A stretch of DNA of 44,650 nt from Ectopseudomonas toyotomiensis (GTDB lineage: Bacteria; Pseudomonadota; Gammaproteobacteria; Pseudomonadales; Pseudomonadaceae). Positions 7,324-13,739 of this stretch are shown here, one piece after another. How positions within the stretch are numbered: position 1 is the stretch's first letter; every line of letters begins with the position of its first letter. A program made the position numbers and the translations under genes. The notes under the pieces are model-generated. The model saw only the letters and a list, made by a program, of their open reading frames with translations. It did not search any database and was not told the origin of the DNA. The stretch is taken from the NCBI RefSeq assembly GCF_900115695.1, contig NZ_FOXK01000017.1, positions 1 through 44,650 on the forward strand, given 5' to 3'.

Positions 7324-8160
7324 TCAGCTGCTGAAACCGAGGCGCTCGCGCCAGCGGTTTTCCAGTTTGTCGGTGTCGTGATCCTTGGGGTGGAAGCCGG
7401 GGCGGTAGTAGTCCAGATAGGGGCCGAGCAGCCTGGTGAAGAAGCCATTACGCGGGCCGAACAGCTTCTTCAGGCCGAAGCCCCAGCTGCGCCAGTTGAA
7501 CAGTTGGCCGTCCTTGCGCAGCAGATGAATCTGGAACCAGCCGATCACGCCGAGGAACATCAGGGTGGTCAGCATCATCACCAGCGTGCGGGTGAAGTAG
7601 CCGCCGTAGACCTTCTGGTAGACGTCGTAGCACACGGCCTTGTGCTCGTTTTCCTCGATGGCGTGCCACATCCACAGTTGATAGAGCTTCGGGTCGTTCA
7701 TCTGTGTGGTGAGATCTTCACGCTTGAGCAACTGCTCGGCCATGGTCGCGGTGAAGTGTTCCAGGGCGCAGGTGGCTGCCAGGCGTTGCTTCTTGGTACT
7801 GAAGCGGGTCGTCCATTCGAGCAGTACCTTGATGCGCCGCTCGAGGCGCTCCAAGTCGATACCGTGCTCATTGGCGTAGTCGTTGTAGGCCGCATGCTCC
7901 TTGGAGTGCATGGCCTCCTGACCGATGAAGGCGCTGATGTCCTTTTTCAGCTGCGGCTCGCTGACCTGATCGCGTACGGCGCGCACGCTGTCGACGAAGA
8001 ACTTCTCGCCGTAGGGGAACAGCGACGACAGGTTGTTCATGAAGTGGCTCATGAACGGGTCGTCGTAGAACCAGTACTTCGGTGTCTCGCTGAAACTGAA
8101 GTCCATGCGACGCACCGGAAAGCTGGGTTTCGGCTGGGGTAGGGGGGTACTGGTGCTCAT
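7324..8160 (-). CDS. PF10118-type metal-dependent hydrolase
   Basis: 278 residues of the family annotated as predicted metal-dependent hydrolase (COG3687). It is rich in helix and carries Glu/His clusters fitting a di-metal site: GQEAMHSKEH, ALEHFTATMAE and WHAIEENEHK. A hydrophobic segment near residues 190-210 (LVMMLTTLMFLGVIGWF) suggests membrane association. It leads the operon, with its stop 56 bases before the monooxygenase ATG and an AGAGGA ribosome site. No member has a firmly established substrate; the shared operon suggests a joint role in lipid or ketone metabolism. Confidence 0.88.
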   Translation of the reverse strand: MSTSTPLPQPKPSFPVRRMDFSFSETPKYWFYDDPFMSHFMNNLSSLFPYGEKFFVDSVRAVRDQVSEPQLKKDISAFIGQEAMHSKEHAAYNDYANEHGIDLERLERRIKVLLEWTTRFSTKKQRLAATCALEHFTATMAEQLLKREDLTTQMNDPKLYQLWMWHAIEENEHKAVCYDVYQKVYGGYFTRTLVMMLTTLMFLGVIGWFQIHLLRKDGQLFNWRSWGFGLKKLFGPRNGFFTRLLGPYLDYYRPGFHPKDHDTDKLENRWRERLGFSS

Positions 8161-8356
8161 CGTTCGAGTCCTCTTCTGGGCGTTGGTACTCCCGATTGTC
8201 GTGCGGCTCTGGCTGGCAGCACTCGGGGTCGCAGATGGCTAATCTCGACAGACCAACTGTGTCATTGAACGATGTAACTATCGGGCGTGCGGGCGCTGAG
8301 CGCCGCCAACTTAAGGCGGGTCTGATGGGTAGATTTCAGGAAAGAAGGTAAGCAAC

Positions 8357-8377
8357 CCGCCGCGGTAAATGCGGCGG
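8357..8377 (-). terminator. Hairpin after the sodium channel gene
   Basis: CCGCCGC (8357-8363) and GCGGCGG (8371-8377) form a 7-pair GC stem with a 7-base loop, 20 bases after the stop of the channel gene on the minus strand. The T-tract is weak (TTACCTTCTTT further on), so termination is likely but not certain. Confidence 0.5.
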
Positions 8378-8396
8378 ATTGCGCTGACGGCGGGGT

Positions 8397-9248
8397 TTAG
8401 GGCGCGTTACGGCGCAGCTCGGCCACTTCACTGCGCAGTGCGCGCAGCTCGTCGAGAATTGCCTGTTCGCGAGTTGCTGCGGCCTGCTCCTCGGCATTGG
8501 GCTCGTGGGTGCTCTGCATCGCGTTGACGATAACGGCGATGAACAGGTTGAGCATCATGAATGTCGCGACGAGGATATAAGGCACGAAGAACAGCCAGGC
8601 CAGTGGATGCTCTTCCATCACCGGGCGCACAATGCCCATCGACCAGCTTTCCAGGGTCATCACCTGGAACAGGGTGTACAGACTGGCGCCGATGTTACCG
8701 AACCACTCTGGAAAGCTTTCACCAAACAGCTGGGTGGCCATCACTGCAGCGACGTAGAACACCAACCCCATCAGCATGACGATGCTGCCCATGCCAGGCA
8801 GCGAAGCGAGCAGCGCCTGCACCACCTTGCGCATGCTCGGATTGATCGATACCAGTCGCAGGACGCGCAGCACGCGCAAGGCACGCAGCACGGCGAAGGG
8901 GCCGCTTGCCGGTACCAGAGCGATGCCGACTACCAGGCAATCGAATACCGCCCAGGGATCGCGCAGCAGGCCGATGCCGCGGGCGGTGAAGCGCAGCGCC
9001 AGCTCGATGACGAAGCAGGTGAGGATGAAGGTATCGAGGATTAGTAGCGGCGTGCCCCAGTCGGTCATGATCGACGGTGACGTCTGCAGGCCGAGAATGA
9101 CGGCATTGATGATGATCAGCAGGGTGATCAGGCGCTGCATGATGGCGCCGTCCATCAGCGCGCCCAGGCGCTGACGCCAGTCACTGGATGGATTCAGTTC
9201 GAGTTCGTGCATGGGAGTCTGGTCAAGGTAATCGGTGATGCCGAGCAT
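8397..9248 (-). CDS. Bacterial voltage-gated sodium channel (NaChBac/Nav family) homologue
   Basis: 283 residues, a single six-helix ion-channel domain. S4 carries four arginines every third residue (R122, R125, R128, R131 in LRALRVLRVLR), the voltage sensor. The pore holds TLESW (198-202), the selectivity-filter motif of sodium-selective bacterial channels. The last 35 residues are a charged coiled coil that normally tetramerises the channel. An alternative ATG at 9212 would shorten it by 12 residues; neither start has a good ribosome site. It follows apt on the same strand. Confidence 0.88.
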   Translation of the reverse strand: MLGITDYLDQTPMHELELNPSSDWRQRLGALMDGAIMQRLITLLIIINAVILGLQTSPSIMTDWGTPLLILDTFILTCFVIELALRFTARGIGLLRDPWAVFDCLVVGIALVPASGPFAVLRALRVLRVLRLVSINPSMRKVVQALLASLPGMGSIVMLMGLVFYVAAVMATQLFGESFPEWFGNIGASLYTLFQVMTLESWSMGIVRPVMEEHPLAWLFFVPYILVATFMMLNLFIAVIVNAMQSTHEPNAEEQAAATREQAILDELRALRSEVAELRRNAP

Positions 9249-9264
9249 TGCCCGGCTGAATCAT

Positions 9265-9282
9265 CAACCCACTTGCGGGTTG
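9265..9282. terminator. Small hairpin between apt and the channel gene
   Basis: CAACCC (9265-9270) and GGGTTG (9277-9282) form a 6-pair stem with a 6-base loop in the 48-base gap between apt and the channel. It lacks a T-run, so any termination would be partial. Confidence 0.3.
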
Positions 9283-9296
9283 GCAGGCGCTTTGGC

Positions 9297-9845
9297 TCAG
9301 TGATCGTCGAGGGCGAAGGCCGTCAGTGTGAAGGTGGGGATGCCGGCGTCCTGCAGTTTCTGCGAGCCACCCAGCTCAGGCAGGTCGATGATCGCAGCGG
9401 CCTCGAAGACCGTTGCACGCATGCGTCGAACCAGGTTGGCAGCAGCGATCAGGGTGCCGCCGGTGGCGATCAGGTCATCGAAGATCAGCACCGAATCGCC
9501 TTCGCAGAGACTGTCGCTGTGCACTTCGAGGAAAGCTTCGCCATATTCGGTCTGGTAGCCCTCGCTGAGCACGTCAGCCGGCAGTTTGCCCTGCTTGCGA
9601 AACAGCACCAGCGGTTTGTTCAGTTCGTAGGCGATGATCGAGCCGATCAGGAAGCCGCGCGCGTCCATGGCGCCGATATGACTGAATTCGGCCTCCACGT
9701 AACGCTGGATGAAGCTGTCGGCGACCATGCGCAGGGCGCGCGGCGACTGGAACAGTGGGGTGATGTCGCGAAAGATGACGCCCGGCTTGGGGAAGTCCGG
9801 TACCGGGCGGATCAGGGTCTTGATGCTGAATTCGTCAAAGATCAT
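9297..9845 (-). CDS. apt: Adenine phosphoribosyltransferase
   Basis: 182 residues, the usual length. It makes AMP from adenine and PRPP in purine salvage, in the cytosol. The opening IRPVPDFPKPGVIFRDITP and the PRPP-binding loop VLIFDDLIATGGT (about 115-127) are diagnostic. It lies between anr and the ion channel gene on the same strand, 41 bases after anr; proximity to anr is also found in other pseudomonads. Very confident. Confidence 0.97.
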   Translation of the reverse strand: MIFDEFSIKTLIRPVPDFPKPGVIFRDITPLFQSPRALRMVADSFIQRYVEAEFSHIGAMDARGFLIGSIIAYELNKPLVLFRKQGKLPADVLSEGYQTEYGEAFLEVHSDSLCEGDSVLIFDDLIATGGTLIAAANLVRRMRATVFEAAAIIDLPELGGSQKLQDAGIPTFTLTAFALDDH

Positions 9846-9886
9846 CGTGGGGTCCTAATGCGTTGAGCCCGCGAAATCGTGCGAAC

Positions 9887-10621
9887 TCAAACGTCGAGAT
9901 TGCCGCCGGCCAGAGCACACAGCTCGATCGGGTCGAGAATGTGCACTTCCTTGCCTTCGGCTTCGAGCAGCTTGTTCTGTTGGAAGCGGGTAAATACGCG
10001 AGACACGGTCTCCACCGCAAGGCCCAAATAGTTACCAATTTCGTTGCGCGACATGGCCAGGCGGAACTGGTTGGCCGAGAAGCCGCGGGCGCGGAAGCGG
10101 GCGGAGAGATTGACCAGGAAGGTGGCGATGCGTTCGTCGGCGGTCTTCTTCGACAGCAACAGCATCATCTGCTGATCGTCGCGGATCTCGCGGCTCATGA
10201 TACGCATCAGCTGGCGACGCAGTTGCGGCAGCTGCAGAGCCAGGTCGTCAAGGCGCTCGAAGGGAATCTCGCAGACCGAGGTGGTTTCCAGCGCCTGTGC
10301 CGAGACCGGGTAGCGCTCGCCGTCGACCCCGGACAGGCCGACCAGCTCGCTGGGCAGGTGGAAGCCGGTTATCTGCTCCTCACCGCCATCGCTCAGGCTG
10401 AAGGTCTTCAGTGCACCGGAGCGCACGGCGAACACGGAGCCGAAGGTGTCGCCCTGGCGGAACAGGAATTCGCCCTTTTTCAGCGGACGGCCGCGTTTGA
10501 CGATGTCGTCGAGCGCGTCCATGTCTTCCATGTTCAGCGAAATGGGCAGGCACAGAGCAGCCAGGCTGCAGTCCTTGCAATGGGCTTGGTGCTGCTTGTG
10601 CAGCTTGATGCTCTCGGACAT
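9887..10621 (-). CDS. anr: Oxygen-sensing transcriptional regulator Anr (Fnr family)
   Basis: 244 residues. The N-terminal cysteines C15, C18 and C24 (HCKDCSLAALC) with C117 (TSVCEIP) form the oxygen-labile [4Fe-4S] site. A cyclic-nucleotide-type beta barrel and a dimer helix follow, then a helix-turn-helix with VETVSR, the E-x-x-S-R contacts that read TTGAT half sites. Anr activates anaerobic and microaerobic genes; likely targets here are hemN and the distal cbb3 operon, both with matching boxes. A longer reading upstream to 10831 is not supported. GGAAG precedes the ATG at 10621. Confidence 0.96.
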   Translation of the reverse strand: MSESIKLHKQHQAHCKDCSLAALCLPISLNMEDMDALDDIVKRGRPLKKGEFLFRQGDTFGSVFAVRSGALKTFSLSDGGEEQITGFHLPSELVGLSGVDGERYPVSAQALETTSVCEIPFERLDDLALQLPQLRRQLMRIMSREIRDDQQMMLLLSKKTADERIATFLVNLSARFRARGFSANQFRLAMSRNEIGNYLGLAVETVSRVFTRFQQNKLLEAEGKEVHILDPIELCALAGGNLDV

Positions 10622-10774
10622 CGTTGGGCTTCCCGGATATACACGCAATATTCGTAAGGGTACCGCAGGGCTCGGGTGGCGGCCAGCCATATAAGGACTG
10701 ACCGAGCGCTCAAGTTTAGCCTCTGGGTGCCGATCCAGACTGTAGAACCATAGTCCAAAGCAGGGAGCAGCGCG

Positions 10775-11218
10775 ATGCGCATACCATCCAGTGGGCCGCT
10801 GAATAATCTGGTGCAGGGCGTTCAGCGACAATTTACCGCAGTTGAGCGGAGCCCCGAGGAGGTGCGCGAGGGGCTGCGTGTGAGTCTGTCCGAGTTGGGC
10901 AAGAGCATGTCGGCCAAGTCCGACAAGAACGAGGACATCGACAACAGCGATTTGCCCAAGGCGATCAAGGACCTGCTCAAGATGATCCGCGAGTTGCGTG
11001 CGCAGATCGTCGAGAAGCAGGCGCAGATAGAGGCGATCATGAGCGATCAGAGCCTTGATGCGGAAACCAAGCGCCAGCAGCTTGAAGGACTGCAGACCGA
11101 GCTGGCGTCGCTCAACAGCGCATTGACTGCGGCCAATGCCAACCTGATCAAGCTCATGCGTGAGAACGGCCTGTCGAACGAACAGATGCAGACCGCCGCC
11201 ACGCTGGCGATGGGGTGA
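10775..11218 (+). CDS. Conserved hypothetical coiled-coil protein
   Basis: 147 residues, soluble. After a variable start, residues 55-135 are a long heptad-rich helix (LPKAIKDLLKMIRELRAQI and following), so a coiled coil is expected. A gene of this size also lies between anr and hemN in P. aeruginosa (PA1545), without known function. CAGGGAG precedes the ATG. It is transcribed divergently from anr and convergently with hemN. The conserved position suggests a link with the anaerobic genes, but nothing in the sequence shows a role. Confidence 0.8.
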   Translation: MRIPSSGPLNNLVQGVQRQFTAVERSPEEVREGLRVSLSELGKSMSAKSDKNEDIDNSDLPKAIKDLLKMIRELRAQIVEKQAQIEAIMSDQSLDAETKRQQLEGLQTELASLNSALTAANANLIKLMRENGLSNEQMQTAATLAMG

Positions 11219-11225
11219 TACGCCG

Positions 11226-11250
11226 GCCAGTGACGGAGTCCGTCACTGGC
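11226..11250. terminator. Bidirectional terminator between the PA1545-like gene and hemN
   Basis: GCCAGTGACGG (11226-11236) and CCGTCACTGGC (11240-11250) form a perfect 11-pair stem with a 3-base loop in the 47-base gap between two convergent genes. No long T-run is present, but position and perfection support a shared terminator. Confidence 0.6.
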
Positions 11251-11265
11251 GCAGGCTACTGGTGT

Positions 11266-12648
11266 TCAGATCACCCGAGAAAAACGCTGGCGTACCTGAT
11301 CGTTGAGATAGCGGTCGAACAGCATGCATAGCGAGCGCACCAGCAGACGCCCGGCCGGGCGCACCTGAATCCCTTCTCCACCCAGCTCGATCAAACCGTC
11401 GCGGTCGAGCTGCTGAAGCTGTGGCCAAAGCGCCGCGAAGTAGTCGCGGAACACCACGCCGTGAGCCTGTTCAATGTCGGCGAAACGCAGCTCGAAGTGG
11501 CAGATCAGCTGCTGGATCACGGCGCGGCGCAGGCGGTCGTCGGCATTGCAATGCAAGCCGCGGCGCGTTGCCAGCTGGCCGTTGCCCAGGGTCTGCTGAT
11601 AGCTGGCGATATCGCTGTCATTCTGGCTGTACAGATCGCCGATCTGGCTGATGGCAGAGACGCCCAGGCCGATCAGGTCACAGTGGCCGTGGGTGGTGTA
11701 GCCCTGGAAGTTGCGTTGCAGCGTGCCTTCCTCCTGGGCGATGGCCAGTTCGTCGTCGGGCAGGGCGAAGTGGTCCATACCGATGTAACGATAGCCGGCG
11801 CGCGTCAGCTGCTCGATGCTGTTCTGCAGCATGGCCAGTTTGTCTGCCGGACTCGGCAGATCGTCGGAACTGATGCGCCGTTGCGGCATGAAGCGTTCCG
11901 GCAGGTGTGCGTAGTTGAACAGCGACAGGCGATCCGGCTGCAGGGCGATGACCTCGGCCACGGTGCGGGCGAAGCGCTCTGGCGTTTGTTTGGGCAGGCC
12001 GTAGATCAGGTCGATGTTCACCGAGCGGAACTGCAGGGTACGCGCCGCCTCGACGATGGCGCGGGTTTCCTCCAGGGTCTGCAGGCGATTGACCGCGCGT
12101 TGCACCTCGGGGTCGAGATCCTGCACGCCGAGGCTGACGCGATTGAAGCCCAGCTCACGCAGCAGGCCCATGGTCGACCAGTCAGCCTCGCGTGGGTCGA
12201 TCTCGATGCTGTAGTCGCCGGAGTCATCATCGAGCAGGTCGAAGTGCTGACGCAGGTGCTGCATCAGCCGGCGCAGTTCGTCGTGGCTGAGGAAAGTCGG
12301 TGTACCGCCACCGAAATGCAGCTGTTCGATTGGCTGGTTGCGGTCGATGTAGCGGCTGATGATCTCGATTTCCCGCTCGAGCTTTTCCAGATAGGGCAGG
12401 GCGCGGCCGCGGTCCTTGGTGATGACCTTGTTGCAGGCGCAGTAGTAGCAGATGTGCGCGCAGAAGGGCACGTGCACGTATAGCGACAGCGGACGTTTGG
12501 CCTTGCGGCTGTCGCGCAGGGCATGCAGCAGGTCGAACGGGCCGATATCGTCGTGAAACTGTACGGCAGTCGGGTAGGAGGTGTAGCGCGGGCCGGCGAG
12601 ATCGTAGCGGCGGATCAGGTCGGCATCCCACTGGATGGCGTCGAGCAT
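11266..12648 (-). CDS. hemN: Oxygen-independent coproporphyrinogen III oxidase (radical SAM)
   Basis: 460 residues. It decarboxylates coproporphyrinogen III to protoporphyrinogen IX without oxygen, for haem synthesis in the cytosol. The radical-SAM cysteines C63, C67 and C70 lie in PFCAHICYYC, and C72 follows as in true HemN. HFGGGTPTFL is the SAM-binding glycine motif, and the opening DLAGPRYTSYPTA is specific for HemN rather than HemW. An Anr-type box lies about 65 bases upstream. It supplies haem for the adjacent cbb3 oxidases under low oxygen. Confidence 0.97.
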   Translation of the reverse strand: MLDAIQWDADLIRRYDLAGPRYTSYPTAVQFHDDIGPFDLLHALRDSRKAKRPLSLYVHVPFCAHICYYCACNKVITKDRGRALPYLEKLEREIEIISRYIDRNQPIEQLHFGGGTPTFLSHDELRRLMQHLRQHFDLLDDDSGDYSIEIDPREADWSTMGLLRELGFNRVSLGVQDLDPEVQRAVNRLQTLEETRAIVEAARTLQFRSVNIDLIYGLPKQTPERFARTVAEVIALQPDRLSLFNYAHLPERFMPQRRISSDDLPSPADKLAMLQNSIEQLTRAGYRYIGMDHFALPDDELAIAQEEGTLQRNFQGYTTHGHCDLIGLGVSAISQIGDLYSQNDSDIASYQQTLGNGQLATRRGLHCNADDRLRRAVIQQLICHFELRFADIEQAHGVVFRDYFAALWPQLQQLDRDGLIELGGEGIQVRPAGRLLVRSLCMLFDRYLNDQVRQRFSRVI

Positions 12649-12706
12649 GGGAAATAATCCTGGACAGGCTGTGCGGCCAGTCTAGGGATGCGCGTAGGGG
12701 GTGGCC

Positions 12707-12720
12707 TTGACCTGAATCAA
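12707..12720 (-). promoter_or_regulatory. Anr box upstream of hemN
   Basis: TTGACCTGAATCAA matches the Anr/Fnr consensus TTGAT-N4-ATCAA at 9 of 10 defined positions. Its centre lies about 65 bases before the hemN ATG, so an activator position near -41.5 would give a leader of roughly 25 bases. Activation of hemN by Anr is known in P. aeruginosa. Confidence 0.75.
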
Positions 12721-12753
12721 GGGCGCGTGGGGCATCGGGCGTGTTGCCGCTGC

Positions 12754-12773
12754 GTAGCCCGGGTGCAATCCGG
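12754..12773. repeat. Half copy of the REP-like repeat
   Basis: GTAGCCCGGGTGCAATCCGG closely resembles the inner and outer arms of the palindrome at 4276-4330 and a repeat common between genes of this group. It lies 7 bases beyond the stop codon of the SafE/TauE-like gene. Only one arm is present here. Confidence 0.45.
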
Positions 12774-12780
12774 TTATGGC

Positions 12781-13464
12781 TCAGTGCCCCATTAGCCAGT
12801 GCTGGTGTGGGCCGGGCAAGGTCCAGATGCCGAACAGGATGACCAGCAGGCCGCCAGCCATGCGCACGCCGCGCTTGCGTAACAGGGTGGTGATGCGTTC
12901 TGCTGCCAGCCCGGTGGCCAGCAGCACCGGCCAGGTGCCCAGGCCGAACGCCAGCATCAGCAGGGCACTGTTGACTGCATTACCCTGGCTGGAGGCCCAC
13001 AGCAGGGTGCTGTAGACCAGCCCGCACGGCAGCCAGCCCCATAAACCACCCAGGACCAGGGCGCGCGGCAGATTGCTGACCGGCATGAAGCGCCGGGTCA
13101 GCGGCTGGATATGCCGCCACAGGCCGCGGCCCAGTGCTTCGATGCGTGTCAGCCCGCTCCACCAGCCGGCCAGATAAAGACCCATGGCAATCAGCAGCAA
13201 GGCAGCCATTGTGCGCATCGCCACTTCGGCTTTGCTGCCGGCAATGGCCCAGCCGGCCAAGCCCAGTAGCAAGCCTGCAAGGCTGTAGCTGAGAATGCGC
13301 CCGAGGTTGTAAGCCAGCAGCAGTTGTAGACGCCTGCCGCGTTGCTCGGGGGGAATCGCCAGAGTCAGCGCGCCCATCAGGCCGCCGCACATGCCGAGGC
13401 AATGGCCGCCACCGAGCAGGCCGAGAATCAGCGCCGACACCAACAGCGGTGCCAGCTCAAGCAT
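12781..13464 (-). CDS. SafE/TauE-like membrane protein of the cbb3 oxidase assembly cluster
   Basis: 227 residues with about six membrane helices. GGGHCLGMCGGLMGALT near the start and a later LWGWLPCGLVYS, with paired cysteines, place it in the sulfite-exporter TauE/SafE and cytochrome biogenesis-like group that is often fused to or located beside ccoS and ccoI. A role in copper or thiol handling during cbb3 maturation is inferred from position. The ATG at 13464 overlaps the ccoS stop by 8 bases, so expression is coupled. A longer upstream reading is not supported. Confidence 0.85.
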   Translation of the reverse strand: MLELAPLLVSALILGLLGGGHCLGMCGGLMGALTLAIPPEQRGRRLQLLLAYNLGRILSYSLAGLLLGLAGWAIAGSKAEVAMRTMAALLLIAMGLYLAGWWSGLTRIEALGRGLWRHIQPLTRRFMPVSNLPRALVLGGLWGWLPCGLVYSTLLWASSQGNAVNSALLMLAFGLGTWPVLLATGLAAERITTLLRKRGVRMAGGLLVILFGIWTLPGPHQHWLMGH

Positions 13465-13663
13465 CAGGTTTGCCCGGCTTGTTGTGGTCCTCGGCCTGCT
13501 CGACGCCAGCCTTGTGCAGCGGATCCTCGTCGTCGAACAGAATGCTGTGCGCGGGGCCGTCGAGATCGTCGTACTGACCACTGTCCACCGCCCAGAAGAA
13601 CAGCCAGATGGCGAAGCCGACCAGGCCGATGGCGACGGGGATCAGGATGTAGAGGGCGGACAT
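13457..13663 (-). CDS. ccoS: cbb3-type cytochrome oxidase assembly protein CcoS
   Basis: 68 residues: a short periplasmic start, one membrane helix (ILIPVAIGLVGFAIWLFFWA), then an acidic tail with the typical DDLDGPAHSILFDDE. CcoS is needed for haem and copper insertion into cbb3 oxidase. I start at 13663, preceded by GGAG; the longer reading adds six residues. It lies between ccoI and the SafE-like gene, separated from ccoI by a REP-like palindrome. Confidence 0.93.
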   Translation of the reverse strand: MSALYILIPVAIGLVGFAIWLFFWAVDSGQYDDLDGPAHSILFDDEDPLHKAGVEQAEDHNKPGKPDA

Positions 13664-13686
13664 GCGGTCTCCAGTGGGCATCTGAG

Positions 13687-13739
13687 TAGGAGCGAGCGTC
13701 GCGAGCGAACCGCTTCTTCGCGAGCAGAGCTCGCTCCTA
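13687..13739. repeat. REP-type palindrome between ccoI and ccoS
   Basis: TAGGAGCGAGC (13687-13697) and GCTCGCTCCTA (13729-13739) are exact reverse complements, with further GCGAG/CTCGC motifs between them. The GGAGCGAGC core is the well-known REP family of pseudomonads. It reaches into the ccoI stop codon, which it supplies (TAG). It could stabilise the upstream messenger or reduce read-through to ccoS. Confidence 0.75.

Noticed and set aside
13687..13739. Possible CRISPR or tandem repeat unit between ccoI and ccoS
   Set aside because: It is a single palindrome with no spacers or repeats in series; it fits a REP element.
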